Source of the DNA: Mycolicibacterium xanthum
GTDB taxonomy: Bacteria > Actinomycetota > Actinomycetes > Mycobacteriales > Mycobacteriaceae
Assembly (NCBI RefSeq): GCF_019710635.1
Contig: NZ_JAIFZS010000008.1
Coordinates: 186,001-250,000, forward strand
Length of the DNA stretch: 64,000 nt
Reading direction: 5' to 3'
Shown here: piece after piece, positions 1 through 9,616 of the stretch
How the letters are laid out: the number at the start of each line of letters is the position of its first letter
Numbering within the stretch: the first letter of the stretch is position 1
Notes under the pieces: model-generated
What the model was told of the DNA's origin: nothing
The model's database searches: none
Seen by the model: only the letters and a program-made list of their open reading frames with translations
Position numbers and translations under genes: made by a program

Positions 1-1
1 G

Positions 2-328
2 GGGGGAAGCGTGTGTGTGCACTGCCGGCCGTCCGGGTCGGTGACCCCGCCGCAGGCCGTGCTGGACCTGATGGTCGCACTGCACGAGGGGGACTGGGAG
101 CACGCGCAGAGCACCTCCGCGTCGCATCGCAGCCAGGCCAGCGGCCTGGTCGCCGCGCACCTGCAGTGGCACCTGGAACGACAGCTGCGCACCCTGCCCC
201 TCGTCGAGCGTGTCTACCGGGCGGATCGGATGGCGGTGCCGGGCATCAGGCAGGATGAGGCGCATGGCAACGGAACGGACCGGGCGGAAGGGCAGGGTCA
301 GCTACCCACAGCTGCCTCCGGCGCCTGA
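2..328 (+). CDS. recO: RecO C-terminal part (5' end outside window)
   Basis: Reading from base 2 gives a RecO C-terminus with the Cys-rich stretch VCVHCRPSG followed by a helical region ending [12 protein letters not shown]. RecO is the DNA repair mediator of the RecFOR pathway; it loads RecA on SSB-coated single-stranded DNA. The position directly upstream of uppS matches the mycobacterial order recO-uppS. The frame stays open to a stop at 328, so it overlaps the start of uppS by about 65 bases; the last 20 or so residues are low in recognisable conservation. Only about 108 codons are in the window, so the oligonucleotide-binding N-terminal domain is not seen. Confidence 0.85.
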   Translation, partial: GGSVCVHCRPSGSVTPPQAVLDLMVALHEGDWEHAQSTSASHRSQASGLVAAHLQWHLERQLRTLPLVERVYRADRMAVPGIRQDEAHGNGTDRAEGQGQLPTAASGA

Positions 329-1157
329 CGATTACCCGATGTTCCCGGACACCTCGACGTGGCCTGTCGTCTTCCCGGATCTGCCGCCGAACACCAACGG
401 CCGCTTCTCCCGGCCACCGCAGCACCCCTCCAAGGCGTCGGCGCCGCAGATCCCGGCCGGCCAGGTGCCCAACCACGTCGCCGTGGTGATGGACGGCAAC
501 GGGCGCTGGGCCACCCAGCGCGGCCTGGGCCGCACCGAGGGCCACAAGATGGGTGAGGCCGTGCTGATCGACATCACCTGCGGGGCGATCGAGATCGGCA
601 TCAAGCACCTGACGGTGTATGCGTTTTCCACCGAGAACTGGAAGCGCAGCACCGAGGAGGTGCGGTTCCTGATGGGCTTCAACCGCGAGGTGGTGCGCCG
701 GCGCCGGGAGAACCTGAACGCGATGGGCGTCAACATGCGTTGGGTCGGGTCGCGACCGAAGATGTGGCGCAGCGTGATCAAGGAGTTCGACATCGCCGAG
801 CAGATGACGGTCGGCAACGACGTCATCACCATCAACTACTGCGTGAACTACGGCGGACGCACCGAGATCGTCGAGGCGGCGCGGGCGCTGGCCCAGGAGG
901 CGGTGGACGGCAAGGTGTCCCCGTCGCGGATCAGCGAGGCCATGTTCGCCAAGCACCTGCATCGCGCCGACATCCCCGATGTGGACCTGTTCATCCGGAC
1001 CTCGGGGGAGCAACGGGCCAGTAACTTCCTGCTGTGGCAGGCCGCCTACGCGGAATACGTCTTCCAGGACAAGCTGTGGCCCGACTACGACCGCCGCGAT
1101 CTGTGGGCCGCGTGCGAGGAGTACGTGCACCGCAACCGGCGCTTCGGCAGGACCTAG
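264..1157 (+). CDS. uppS: Long-chain cis-prenyl diphosphate synthase (decaprenyl/undecaprenyl type)
   Basis: 297 residues. It has the UppS P-loop motif [10 protein letters not shown] with the catalytic Asp near residue 77, the AFSTENW motif, NYGGRTEI, and the C-terminal RTSGEQR and [10 protein letters not shown] motifs. The family condenses isopentenyl units onto an allylic primer to make the lipid carrier used for peptidoglycan, arabinogalactan and mannan assembly; the M. tuberculosis counterpart Rv2361c makes decaprenyl diphosphate. The ATG at 264 was chosen because it gives the mycobacterial length with the Pro-rich N-terminal extension (PPAPDDYP); an in-frame start at 210 would lengthen it further into recO. 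It acts at the inner face of the membrane. Confidence 0.95.
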   Translation: MATERTGRKGRVSYPQLPPAPDDYPMFPDTSTWPVVFPDLPPNTNGRFSRPPQHPSKASAPQIPAGQVPNHVAVVMDGNGRWATQRGLGRTEGHKMGEAVLIDITCGAIEIGIKHLTVYAFSTENWKRSTEEVRFLMGFNREVVRRRRENLNAMGVNMRWVGSRPKMWRSVIKEFDIAEQMTVGNDVITINYCVNYGGRTEIVEAARALAQEAVDGKVSPSRISEAMFAKHLHRADIPDVDLFIRTSGEQRASNFLLWQAAYAEYVFQDKLWPDYDRRDLWAACEEYVHRNRRFGRT

Positions 1158-1164
1158 GGCCGCG

Positions 1165-1572
1165 ATGGAGCTGACCGAGCGCCTCGCCGCCGCGCTGGCC
1201 GAGATCCTGCCGGTGCAGCGGGAGGACGACGGCGCGTTGACGGTGCCCCACGACGAGACGTTCGCTTCGCTGCGGGTGGTGACGATCGCCGAGGGCCTGG
1301 AGATGGTGTCGCTGACCCAGGTGCTGGCCTGGGATCTGCCGCTGGACGCCAAGATCCGGGCCAGGGTGGCCAAACACGCCCACGACACCCTGCTGGGCAC
1401 GGTGTCGATGGTGGAGAAGATCGGGGTGGCCGGTCCGGGGCCGAGGAAGACCGGCGATGTGTTGCTGCGCTACAACTTCCCGGCGGCAGGGCTCACCGAC
1501 GACGCTTTGCGCACGTTGGTGCTGATGGTGTTGGCCACCGGCGCGGACGTGCGGCGCGCGCTGGTGGCCTGA
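1165..1572 (+). CDS. Conserved mycobacterial protein of Rv2360c type
   Basis: 135 residues starting at an ATG 7 bases after the uppS stop, so probably translated from the same mRNA. It is an alpha/beta-looking soluble protein with no signal peptide or membrane segment; the conserved part includes EGLEMVSLTQVLAWDLPL and a Leu-rich C-terminus. Position and sequence fit Rv2360c, which has no established function that I know. Its coupling to uppS and zur is conserved in mycobacteria. Confidence 0.8.
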   Translation: MELTERLAAALAEILPVQREDDGALTVPHDETFASLRVVTIAEGLEMVSLTQVLAWDLPLDAKIRARVAKHAHDTLLGTVSMVEKIGVAGPGPRKTGDVLLRYNFPAAGLTDDALRTLVLMVLATGADVRRALVA

Positions 1573-1586
1573 CTAGGCTGACACCC

Positions 1587-1778
1587 GTGCGCACTGTGCT
1601 GATCGTCGTCGGGATCGTCGTCGCGCTCTTCGGTCTGCTGTTCACCCTGCAGGGCGTCGGCGCGGTGTCCGGCAGCCCGATGAGCAACACCACCACGTGG
1701 TCGGTCCTCGGGCCGATCATCGCGATCGCCGGAATTCTCGTCGCGGTCGCCGGGTGGCGTGGGCGTAAGCGGCGTTAG
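1587..1778 (+). CDS. Small two-segment membrane protein
   Basis: 63 residues from a GTG start, 14 bases after the preceding gene. Two hydrophobic segments (about residues 3-22 and 39-56) separated by a short Ser/Thr-rich loop (SGSPMSNTTTW) and a basic tail GRKRR suggest a hairpin membrane protein. The 3' end overlaps the convergent zur gene by 4 bases. I do not recognise a named family; similar short membrane proteins are common in actinobacteria. Confidence 0.7.
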   Translation: MRTVLIVVGIVVALFGLLFTLQGVGAVSGSPMSNTTTWSVLGPIIAIAGILVAVAGWRGRKRR

Positions 1779-2179
1779 TTGCCCGACGAGCCGCGCGCGC
1801 AGCGGCCGCACAGCCCGAAGATCTCGATGGTGTGGCTGACGTCGACGAAGCCGTGTTCGCGGGCGACGTCGGCGGCCCAGTTCTCGACCTGGCGGCCCTG
1901 GATCTCGACGGTGCGCCCGCATGCACGGCACACCAGGTGATGGTGGTGATGCTGCGAGCAGCGTCGGTACACCGACTCGCCGGTGTCGGTGCGCAACGTG
2001 TCGACCAGTCCGGTCGCGGCCATCTGCTGCAGCGTGCGGTACACGGTGGTCAGCCCGATACCCTCACCGCGCCTGCGGAGTTCGTCGTGCAGCTCCTGAG
2101 CGGACCGGAAGCCTTCGATGTTCTCCAGCAGTGCGGTGATGGCGGCGCGCTGACGTGTCGAACGGACGGCGCCGGTCAC
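1775..2179 (-). CDS. zur: Zinc uptake regulator Zur (FurB)
   Basis: 134 residues of the Fur superfamily. N-terminal winged helix (STRQRAAITALLE to GLTTVYRTLQQM), a His-rich metal site CSQHHHHHLVC followed by CRACGR, and a C-terminal CGRC pair that makes the structural zinc site. In M. tuberculosis FurB/Zur represses zinc uptake and alternative ribosomal protein genes when zinc is plentiful. The start overlaps the stop of smtB by 4 bases on the same strand, so the two zinc sensors form one operon, smtB first. Confidence 0.93.
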   Translation of the reverse strand: MTGAVRSTRQRAAITALLENIEGFRSAQELHDELRRRGEGIGLTTVYRTLQQMAATGLVDTLRTDTGESVYRRCSQHHHHHLVCRACGRTVEIQGRQVENWAADVAREHGFVDVSHTIEIFGLCGRCARGSSGN

Positions 2180-2538
2180 GGCGTCTCCTCGGCGGAGTGC
2201 ACGACCGCGGCGACGACGATGTCGGCGAGGTGGTGGTCCACCAGGCGGTACAAGACCTCGCGGCCGGACCGTTCACCCTCGACCACGCCTGCGGACTTGA
2301 GGATTCGCAGATGCTGGCTGACCAGGGGCTGGGGCAGATCCAGCACGTCGACCAGCTCGTGCACGCAGCGGGCGGCCTCGCGCAGCTGCAGCACGATCGC
2401 GATACGCACCGGAGCGGCCAGGGCGCGCAGCAGGTCGCCCGCGGTGTCGAGTACCTGGCGCGGGGGCAGCTCCGGCAGCGGCGCGCCGTCGTGTCCGTGG
2501 TGGTCCGACGGTCCCGCCGAAGTGGAAACGGTTTCCAT
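2176..2538 (-). CDS. smtB: ArsR/SmtB-family zinc-sensing repressor
   Basis: 120 residues with an ArsR winged helix: RALAAPVRIAIVLQL, the ECVHELVDVLDL-type metal-linked helix (here RCVHELVDVLDL), the recognition helix QPLVSQHLRILKSAG and the wing GREVLYRLVD. The N-terminus DHHGHDG and the C-terminal DHH and VVH residues are possible alpha5-type zinc ligands. In M. tuberculosis the homologue Rv2358 represses its own operon with furB and is released by zinc. The ATG is followed immediately by a palindrome inside the coding sequence. Confidence 0.92.
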   Translation of the reverse strand: METVSTSAGPSDHHGHDGAPLPELPPRQVLDTAGDLLRALAAPVRIAIVLQLREAARCVHELVDVLDLPQPLVSQHLRILKSAGVVEGERSGREVLYRLVDHHLADIVVAAVVHSAEETP

Positions 2539-2571
2539 TAGCCGTCACGATACATGCGTGATCGTGCATGT
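2524..2571 (-). promoter_or_regulatory. Probable SmtB operator region: two inverted repeats at the smtB start
   Basis: Two palindromes lie at and upstream of the smtB start. One is ACATGC-N8-GCATGT at 2552-2571, 14-33 bases upstream of the start codon. The other, GGAAAC-G-GTTTCC at 2524-2536, is inside codons 1-5. ArsR/SmtB repressors bind such dyads next to their own promoters. Placement is seen in the sequence; binding by SmtB is inferred. Confidence 0.55.
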
Positions 2572-2625
2572 CAACAGGCCACGTCCGTGCCGGTGGCCTC
2601 AACCGGATCGCTACGCTGTTACGCC

Positions 2626-4020
2626 GTGGCTCCGTCTTCGTCGATCATCGAGACCGTTGCAAACCTGGCCAAACGTCGCGGGCTGGTGTACCAGTCCGGC
2701 GAGATCTATGGCGGCACCAAGTCCGCCTGGGACTACGGACCGCTCGGCGTCGAACTCAAGGAGAACATCAAGCGGCAGTGGTGGCGCTCGGTCGTCACCG
2801 GGCGTGACGACGTCGTGGGGCTCGACAGCGCGATCATCCTGCCCCGCGAGGTGTGGGTGGCCTCCGGCCACGTCGAGGTCTTCCATGACCCGCTGGTGGA
2901 GTGCCTGAGCTGTCACAAGCGGCACCGCCAGGACCACATGCAGGAGGGCTTCGCACAGAAGAAAGGTCTCGACGACCCGGATTCGGTGCCGATGACCGAG
3001 ATCGCGTGTCCGGACTGCGGCACCAAGGGGCAGTGGACCGAGCCGCGCAACTTCAACATGATGCTCAAGACCTACCTCGGTCCGATCGAGACCGAGGAGG
3101 GGCTGCACTATCTGCGGCCGGAGACCGCGCAGGGCATCTTCGTCAACTTCGCCAATGTCGTCACCACGGCCCGCAAGAAGCCGCCGTTCGGCATCGGCCA
3201 GATCGGCAAGAGCTTCCGCAACGAGATCACCCCGGGCAACTTCATCTTCCGGACCCGCGAGTTCGAGCAGATGGAGATGGAGTTCTTCGTCGAACCGTCC
3301 ACGGCGCCGGAATGGCACCGGTACTGGATCGACACCCGGCTGCAGTGGTACGTCGACCTCGGTATCAAGCGCGACAACCTGCGACTCTACGAGCATCCGC
3401 TGGAGAAGCTCTCGCACTACTCGGCGGGCACCACGGACATCGAGTACAAGTTCGGTTTCGCCGGCAACCCGTGGGGTGAGCTGGAAGGTATCGCCAACCG
3501 GACCAACTTCGACTTGTCCACGCACGGTGAGCATTCCGGTGTCGACCTGTCGTTCTACGACCAGGGCAGCGACACGCGCTACGTGCCGTATGTGATCGAA
3601 CCGGCGGCCGGGCTGACCCGCTCGCTGATGGCGTTTCTGGTCGACTCCTACACCGAGGACGAGGCGCCCAACGCCAAGGGCGGGGTGGACAAGCGCACCG
3701 TGCTCAAGCTCGATCCGCGGCTGGCGCCGGTGAAGGCGGCGGTACTGCCGCTGTCGCGCAACGCCGATCTGTCGCCGAAGGCCCGCGACCTGGCCGCCGA
3801 ACTGCGCACGTCGTGGAACGTGGAGTTCGACGACGCCGGCGCGATCGGCCGGCGCTACCGCCGCCAGGACGAGATCGGGACGCCGTTCTGCGTGACGCTG
3901 GACTTCGACTCGCTGGAGGACCACGCGGTCACCATCCGCGAGCGTGACGCGATGACGCAGGAGCGGGTCGCGATCGACGCGGTCTCCGACTATCTTGCCG
4001 TCCGGCTCAAGGGCTGCTGA
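2626..4020 (+). CDS. glyS: Glycyl-tRNA synthetase (dimeric type)
   Basis: 464 residues from a GTG giving [11 protein letters not shown]; the frame is open 72 bases further upstream but the longer N-terminus is not typical. Class II synthetase signatures are visible: [18 protein letters not shown] near the N-terminus, an inserted zinc-binding segment with CLSCHKRH and CPDCGTK, the motif-2 region FRNEITPGN with [22 protein letters not shown], and a C-terminal anticodon-binding domain. It charges tRNA-Gly in the cytoplasm. Divergent from smtB as in M. tuberculosis (Rv2357c). Confidence 0.95.
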   Translation: MAPSSSIIETVANLAKRRGLVYQSGEIYGGTKSAWDYGPLGVELKENIKRQWWRSVVTGRDDVVGLDSAIILPREVWVASGHVEVFHDPLVECLSCHKRHRQDHMQEGFAQKKGLDDPDSVPMTEIACPDCGTKGQWTEPRNFNMMLKTYLGPIETEEGLHYLRPETAQGIFVNFANVVTTARKKPPFGIGQIGKSFRNEITPGNFIFRTREFEQMEMEFFVEPSTAPEWHRYWIDTRLQWYVDLGIKRDNLRLYEHPLEKLSHYSAGTTDIEYKFGFAGNPWGELEGIANRTNFDLSTHGEHSGVDLSFYDQGSDTRYVPYVIEPAAGLTRSLMAFLVDSYTEDEAPNAKGGVDKRTVLKLDPRLAPVKAAVLPLSRNADLSPKARDLAAELRTSWNVEFDDAGAIGRRYRRQDEIGTPFCVTLDFDSLEDHAVTIRERDAMTQERVAIDAVSDYLAVRLKGC

Positions 4021-4035
4021 GGTCCTGGGGGCGTC

Positions 4036-4123
4036 CGAGATTGCCCTGAGGGTCGCTCCGAGCGGCGCGCCACAGCCGTAGGCGCAACGTGGCCGGGTGG
4101 TCGCTCGAGATTGCGTTGAGGGT
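4036..4123. repeat. Intergenic pair of 18-bp direct repeats
   Basis: Between convergent glyS and the TPM gene, an 18-base unit CGAGATTGCNNTGAGGGT occurs at 4036-4053 and again at 4106-4123, each preceded by a gtcgctc- or gcgtc-like stretch. The spacer contains gcgccacagccgtaggcgc, which can fold. No coding potential is evident. It may be a dispersed intergenic repeat of these genomes. Confidence 0.5.
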
Positions 4124-4132
4124 GGCCGAGGG

Positions 4133-6220
4133 TCAGAAGCGGCCGCCGCCGCCGCTGTAACTGCGCCCCGACGATCGCGACGCCCCGCCGTAGGACGACG
4201 AGCGACCGCTGCTGCGGCCACCGCCGAACCCGCCGCCGAACCCGCCGCCGATGCCGCCCCCGAATCCGCCGCGGCGCCGGCCGCCGCCCAGCACGTTGCC
4301 GATGATGATCCCGCCGATCACCGCGCCCAGATCGCCGCCGCTGCTGCCGCCGCCCCAGCCGCCGCCGGAGGTGTAGCTGCGCTGCGCGGCGCGCACATCG
4401 TCGTTGGCCAGCGACTGCGCCTGGCTGGCCAGCGTGGACGCGCCGTTGGCGTGCGCGATCGCCTCGCCGAGGTTGGTCATCTTCTTGTCCTGGGCGGCCT
4501 GCAGCTGCCGCACGGCTTCGGCCAGCCGGGTGCGCGCCTCTGGTCCGATGCTGCCGCGCCGGGTGTCGATGAAGTCCGACACCCCTCGCACCCGTGACTG
4601 CGCGGTGAACAGCGCCTGGTCGTAGGCGCGGCTCAGCCGCTCCTTGGCGCTGCGTTCCTCGTCGGCGCTGGCCAGCAACTGGTCCAGCCGGGCGTCGGCT
4701 TGGGTCAGCCGGGTGAACACGCCCAGCGGGTCGGTGTTGCCCTGCGCCTTCGCATCGGCGAGCGCTGCGACGGCTGCTGCGTGTGCCGACGTCAGTTGCG
4801 CCCGATACGAGGTGGGTTCGCGCTGCAACTGCTTGGCCGCCTCGTCGATCCCGTTCTGGATGTCGGTGATCGCCGACGGCAGCGTGGCCACCGCGCGGTT
4901 GATGTCGGAGCCGGCCGAGTCGATCGCCTCCAGCAGGCCCCGCGCCTGACCCAGGGACGACTCCGCGGCGCGGATCGCGTCGACGAGGCCCATCTGCTGA
5001 CCGGCGGGCCGCGCGACCAGCCCGCGCGCGGTGCTGATGCTCTGTTCGGCGAACTTCAGCCGCTCCTTGGCGGTGGCGACGTTGTCCTCGACCGACGTCA
5101 GCGCGGTTGCGTCGAACTGGCTGTGCAGCGTCGCCATGGTCTGCTCGGCCGGGCCGATCCGGGCCATCAGGTCGATCATCTGCTGGGTCAGCGCGTCGAG
5201 CCGGTCCGGCGCATTGATCACCAGGTCGCGCAGCTTCTCGAAGGCCTCGCTCTGGGCGTCGAGTTCGTGGTCGGCCTTCGCCGCGGCGACGATCACCCGG
5301 GTCAGCAGGTCGCGGCGCTGCTGCGGGGTCTCGGGCACCGAGTCGTCGAGGGTCTGGCGGACGTTGAACGCCTGGGCCAGCGTGGTGCGGGCGTTGCCGA
5401 CCGCCCGGCGGAACGGCTCGGTCTGCGACGTGCCGAATTCGTCTTCGGCCAGGGTGAGTTCGCTCTCGCTGGTGCGCACGGCGTTGTCGACGTCGACGAC
5501 GATGAGCCTGCTCAGGTCGTCGAGTGCGTCGATCGGCACCGACGCCAGCGCCTGCGGGTCGGCGGGATCCAGCTTGCGCGCGGCCTCCAGGTCGGCGGCC
5601 CGGCGCTTGCCCCGCCTCCGGCGTGACCACAGCACCATCAGGACCACACCGACTGCCAGCACGCCGAGGATGACGATCATCGTCACCGGCGATCCCTTGG
5701 ATTTCCCCGACGTGCCCGGGGTGCCCGCGGGCGAGCCCGACGGCGCGGTCGTGCGCGAGGCGGTCTGCCCGGCGATGCCGTCGGCGGCGGCCACCGCGGC
5801 GCCCGCGAAGTCGTCGGCGCGCAGCGCCGGTTCGATTCTGTCGACCTGCAGGCTCTCGGCCGCGGACTGCGACATCACCGCGGTGGGCACCTGGAACGCG
5901 TAGGCGCGTTCGGTGACGGCCACCGCCAGCAGGGCGTCGCGGTCGCCGAAATCGCTGAGCCGCATGGTGGACTGGGCCCAGCTCAGTGCGCTCTGTCCGA
6001 ACTCGTCGACGAACACCACCCACAGGCGGACCCGCTTCTGGTCGTAGAGCCGGTTCACCGCGTCCTCGACCTCGGAACGCTGTGCCGCCGACAGTGTGCC
6101 GGTCTCGTCGGTGATGTAGTCCGGGATGCGGAACGGGGGCTTGGCCGACGCCGCCGGCGCCCCGAGCAGTCCGATCAGTACAACCGTGAGCAGCACGGGC
6201 AGCAGGCGGGCGACACGCAT
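4133..6220 (-). CDS. Secreted/anchored TPM-domain protein (Rv2345-like)
   Basis: 695 residues. Signal peptide at residues 1-26 (ends PAASA), a TPM (YgcG-type) domain at about 30-150 (IPDYITDETGTLSAAQRSEVE, LWVVFVDEFGQS), a transmembrane segment in the 190s followed by RRRRGKRR, then a long alpha-helical region to about 600 and a C-terminal Gly/Ser/Arg-rich tail with repeated GGGFGG units. The order domain-membrane segment-long helix-Gly-rich tail is that of M. tuberculosis Rv2345. TPM domains have been linked to phosphatase activity and photosystem repair in plants; the role in mycobacteria is unknown. Divergent from dgt with a 71-base gap. Confidence 0.85.
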   Translation of the reverse strand: MRVARLLPVLLTVVLIGLLGAPAASAKPPFRIPDYITDETGTLSAAQRSEVEDAVNRLYDQKRVRLWVVFVDEFGQSALSWAQSTMRLSDFGDRDALLAVAVTERAYAFQVPTAVMSQSAAESLQVDRIEPALRADDFAGAAVAAADGIAGQTASRTTAPSGSPAGTPGTSGKSKGSPVTMIVILGVLAVGVVLMVLWSRRRRGKRRAADLEAARKLDPADPQALASVPIDALDDLSRLIVVDVDNAVRTSESELTLAEDEFGTSQTEPFRRAVGNARTTLAQAFNVRQTLDDSVPETPQQRRDLLTRVIVAAAKADHELDAQSEAFEKLRDLVINAPDRLDALTQQMIDLMARIGPAEQTMATLHSQFDATALTSVEDNVATAKERLKFAEQSISTARGLVARPAGQQMGLVDAIRAAESSLGQARGLLEAIDSAGSDINRAVATLPSAITDIQNGIDEAAKQLQREPTSYRAQLTSAHAAAVAALADAKAQGNTDPLGVFTRLTQADARLDQLLASADEERSAKERLSRAYDQALFTAQSRVRGVSDFIDTRRGSIGPEARTRLAEAVRQLQAAQDKKMTNLGEAIAHANGASTLASQAQSLANDDVRAAQRSYTSGGGWGGGSSGGDLGAVIGGIIIGNVLGGGRRRGGFGGGIGGGFGGGFGGGRSSGRSSSYGGASRSSGRSYSGGGGRF

Positions 6221-6291
6221 GACGTCAATCTAGTGGGGTGCGCCACGGCAGCAGCGGTTACGCGGTGAACCGCCTGGCAGACTGTGCGTCG

Positions 6292-7575
6292 GTGGCTACT
6301 GACCCGACGCGGCGCGACCCCCGCGATCCCTACGACGAGTTCGACCGGCAACGGCTGGTGGTCGAACCGCCCAAGGCTGCCGCGCTGCCGGGTACCGGCA
6401 CCGAGCACCGTACCGACTTCGCCCGCGACCGGGCCCGGGTGCTGCACTGCGCGGCGCTGCGCCGCCTCGCGGACAAGACCCAGGTGGTGGGCCCACGCCA
6501 GAGCGAGACCCCGCGGACCCGGCTGACCCACTCGCTGGAGGTGGCCCAGATCGGCCGGGGGATGGCGGTCGGGTTGGGCGCCGACCCGGACCTGGTCGAC
6601 CTGGCCGGGCTGGCGCACGACATCGGGCATCCGCCCTACGGGCACAACGGGGAGCGTGCGCTCAACCAGCTCGCCGAGGGTTGCGGGGGGTTCGAGGGCA
6701 ACGCGCAGAACTTCCGGATCCTCACCCGGTTGGAACCCAAAGTCCTTGACGCGAAAGTGGATCCGCCGATTAGCGCAGGCCTGAACCTGACCAGGGCGGC
6801 GTTGGACGCGGTGACGAAGTATCCGTGGTACCGGCCACCCGAGGGCGGCAAGTTCGGCTTCTACGCCGACGACGCGGCCGCGGCGGCCTGGGTGCGCGGC
6901 GACGCGCCCGACCGCCAGCCGTGCCTGGAGGCCCAGATCATGGACTGGGCCGACGATGTCGCCTACTCGGTGCACGACGTCGAGGACGGCGTCATCTCCG
7001 GGCGCATCGACCTGCGGGTGCTCGCCGACGACGATGCGGTCGGTGCGCTGGGCCGGCTGGGTCAGTCCCACGGCATGGGCGGCGGCCTGGCCGCCGCCGA
7101 CCTGGTCGAGGCGGCCGGGCGGCTCTCGGCGCTGCCCGCGGTGGCCGCGGTCGGCAAGTACGACGGCACGCTGACCGCGTCGGTGGCGCTGAAGACGATG
7201 ACCAGCGAGCTGGTCGGCCGGTTCGCGTCCTCGGCGATCGCGGCGACCCGCGACGCCTGCGGCCCCGGCCGGCTGGTGCGCTACCGCACCGACCTCGAGG
7301 TGCCGACCGTGGTCCGCGCCGAGGTCGCGGTGCTCAAGATCCTGGCGCTGCAGTTCATCATGTCGGACCCGCGGCACCTGGATCTGCAGGCTCGCCAGCG
7401 CGACCGGATCGCCGCGGCGCTGCAGTTCGTGCTGGCTGGCGCGCCGTCGACGCTGGATCCGCTGTTCGCCCCGGAGTTCAACGCCGCCGCCGACGACGAC
7501 GCCCGGCTGCGGGTGGTGATCGACCAGGTGGCGTCGTTCACCGAAGGACGCCTGGAACGGCTCGAACCCGCGTAG
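6292..7575 (+). CDS. dgt: Deoxyguanosinetriphosphate triphosphohydrolase-like HD protein
   Basis: 427 residues from the GTG at 6292 ([18 protein letters not shown]); a frame extension to 6238 lacks conserved residues. HD-domain metal ligands are seen in [27 protein letters not shown] and [13 protein letters not shown]. The family hydrolyses dGTP (or other dNTPs) to nucleoside and triphosphate and helps balance dNTP pools. It sits directly upstream of dnaG with 31 bases between, as in M. tuberculosis Rv2344c-Rv2343c. Confidence 0.93.
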   Translation: MATDPTRRDPRDPYDEFDRQRLVVEPPKAAALPGTGTEHRTDFARDRARVLHCAALRRLADKTQVVGPRQSETPRTRLTHSLEVAQIGRGMAVGLGADPDLVDLAGLAHDIGHPPYGHNGERALNQLAEGCGGFEGNAQNFRILTRLEPKVLDAKVDPPISAGLNLTRAALDAVTKYPWYRPPEGGKFGFYADDAAAAAWVRGDAPDRQPCLEAQIMDWADDVAYSVHDVEDGVISGRIDLRVLADDDAVGALGRLGQSHGMGGGLAAADLVEAAGRLSALPAVAAVGKYDGTLTASVALKTMTSELVGRFASSAIAATRDACGPGRLVRYRTDLEVPTVVRAEVAVLKILALQFIMSDPRHLDLQARQRDRIAAALQFVLAGAPSTLDPLFAPEFNAAADDDARLRVVIDQVASFTEGRLERLEPA

Positions 7576-7606
7576 CCGGACCGTCGGCGGCCTCTAGACT
7601 GACCGG

Positions 7607-9550
7607 GTGGCGGCAGACGTGACCCGGGGCAGGGGCAGAATCCCCGACCGCGACATCGCCGCCATCCGCGAACAGGTCGGCATCGACGACGTCGTCGGCG
7701 ACTACGTGCAGCTGCGCCGGGCCGGCGCGGATTCGCTCAAGGGCCTGTGCCCGTTCCACGACGAGAAGTCGCCGTCGTTCCACGTCCGGCCCAACCACGG
7801 ACATTTCCACTGCTTCGGTTGCGGTGAGGGCGGCGACGTCTACGCGTTCCTGCAGAAGATCGAGCACGTCAGCTTCGTCGAAGCCGTCGAACTGCTCGCC
7901 GACCGGGTCGGCTACACCGTCACCTACACCGGTGGGTCCACCACCAACGTGCAACGGGACCGGGGCAGCCGCAGCAGGCTGCTGGCCGCCAACTCCGCCG
8001 CGCAGGAGTTCTACGCCGCCGCGCTGTCCTCCGACGAGGCCGCCCCGGCGCGCCAGTATCTGATCGAGCGCAACTTCGACGCCGACGCCGCCGCCCGGTT
8101 CGGCTGCGGGTTCGCCCCCTCGGGGTGGGACTCGCTGACAAAGCACCTGCTGCGCAAGGGATTCGAGTTCAAGGAGCTGGAGGCGGCCGGGCTGTCGCGG
8201 GAGGGCCGTCGCGGGCCGATGGACCGGTTCCACCGCAGGCTGCTCTGGCCGATCCGGGCCGGCGGCGGCGAGGTGATCGGGTTCGGCGCCCGGCGGATCT
8301 TCGACGACGACCCGATGGAGGCCAAGTACGTCAACACCCCCGAGACGGTGCTCTACAAGAAGTCCTCGGTGCTGTTCGGCCTGGATCTGGCCAAGCGGGA
8401 CATCGCCAAGTCGCACCGCGCGGTGGTGGTGGAGGGCTACACCGACGTGATGGCGATGCACCTCGCCGGTGAGACCACCGCCGTCGCGTCGTGCGGCACC
8501 GCGTTCGGCGACGGGCACCTGGCCCTGCTGCGCCGGCTGATGATGGACGACAACTGGTATCGCGGCGAGCTGATCTTCGTGTTCGACGGCGACGCGGCCG
8601 GTCAGGCGGCGGCGCTGAAGGCCTTCGACGGCGACCAGCAGGTGGCCGGCAAGTCGTTCGTCGCCATCGCCGCCGACGGGATGGACCCGTGCGATCTGCG
8701 GCTGCGGTCCGGCGACGGCGCGCTGCGCGACCTGGTGGCCCGGCGCATCCCGATGTTCGAATTCGCCATCCGCAGCCTGATCCCCGACGGGGATGCGCTG
8801 GACAACGACCCACAGGCCCAGGTCGACGCGTTGCGCAGGTGTGTGCCGCTGGTGGCGCGCATCCGCGACTACGCGCTGCGCGACGAGTACGCGCGCCGAC
8901 TGGCCGGGTGGACCGGCTGGCGCGACGAGGGGCAGGTGCTGACCCGGGTGCGCGAGGAGGCGGCCAAGCGGGGCATGCCCGACAGGTCACGTCGCCGGCC
9001 GGCCCCCGATCGCGATCAGCCCGCGCCGCCGCGGGCCGCCGCCGAACCCGCGGCGCGGCCCGACCCGGCCGACCCCACCCTGTGGCCGCAGCGGGAGGCG
9101 CTCAAGTCGGCGTTGCAGTACCCCGCACTGGCCGGTCCGGTGTTCGACTCGCTGGCCGCCGAGAGCTTCACCCACCCCGGTTACGCGGCGGTGCGTGCGG
9201 CGATCGAGGCGGCCGGCGGCACGTCGACGGGGGTTACCGGGGCGCAGTGGATCGAGCTGGTCCGCGAGCAGGTCGCCTCGCCGCAGGCCGCCAGCCTGGT
9301 CAACGAGCTGGGTGTGGAGGCCATCAACGCCGACGACGAGGTGCTGCCCCGCTACATCGGTGGGGTCATCGCACGCCTGCAGGAGGTGTGGATCGGCCGG
9401 CAGATCGCCGAGGTCAAGTCCAAGCTGCAGCGAATGTCGCCGGTCGAGCAGGGTGACGAATACCACGCCCTGTTCGGCGACCTGGTGGCGATGGAGTCCT
9501 ACCGGCGCAGCCTGCTGCAACAGGCAAGTGGTGACGACCTGACTGCGTGA
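7607..9550 (+). CDS. dnaG: DNA primase
   Basis: 647 residues from a GTG. An N-terminal CHC2 zinc finger (CPFHDEKSPSFHV ... FHCFGCGEGG), the RNA polymerase core with GFGARRIFDDD, the TOPRIM motifs VVVEGYTDVMAMH and FVFDGDAAGQAAA, then a Pro/Arg-rich linker at about 460-490 and a C-terminal helicase-binding domain. It synthesises RNA primers for replication together with DnaB. Length and neighbours match mycobacterial DnaG (Rv2343c). Confidence 0.97.
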   Translation: MAADVTRGRGRIPDRDIAAIREQVGIDDVVGDYVQLRRAGADSLKGLCPFHDEKSPSFHVRPNHGHFHCFGCGEGGDVYAFLQKIEHVSFVEAVELLADRVGYTVTYTGGSTTNVQRDRGSRSRLLAANSAAQEFYAAALSSDEAAPARQYLIERNFDADAAARFGCGFAPSGWDSLTKHLLRKGFEFKELEAAGLSREGRRGPMDRFHRRLLWPIRAGGGEVIGFGARRIFDDDPMEAKYVNTPETVLYKKSSVLFGLDLAKRDIAKSHRAVVVEGYTDVMAMHLAGETTAVASCGTAFGDGHLALLRRLMMDDNWYRGELIFVFDGDAAGQAAALKAFDGDQQVAGKSFVAIAADGMDPCDLRLRSGDGALRDLVARRIPMFEFAIRSLIPDGDALDNDPQAQVDALRRCVPLVARIRDYALRDEYARRLAGWTGWRDEGQVLTRVREEAAKRGMPDRSRRRPAPDRDQPAPPRAAAEPAARPDPADPTLWPQREALKSALQYPALAGPVFDSLAAESFTHPGYAAVRAAIEAAGGTSTGVTGAQWIELVREQVASPQAASLVNELGVEAINADDEVLPRYIGGVIARLQEVWIGRQIAEVKSKLQRMSPVEQGDEYHALFGDLVAMESYRRSLLQQASGDDLTA

Positions 9551-9616
9551 CGGGGCGATCCGGGTTATGGTGGTTGCGCTCATTCCGTCGGGGATAACGC
9601 GAGCTGGGAGATTCTG

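Noticed and set aside
246-1400. Long minus-strand open frame over uppS and the Rv2360c-like gene
   Set aside because: It is the antisense shadow of strongly conserved genes in high-GC DNA; the peptide is Arg/His/Gly-biased with no domain.
7538-8518. Minus-strand 326-codon frame opposite dnaG
   Set aside because: The plus strand holds the zinc finger and TOPRIM motifs of primase; the antisense frame has no recognisable domain.
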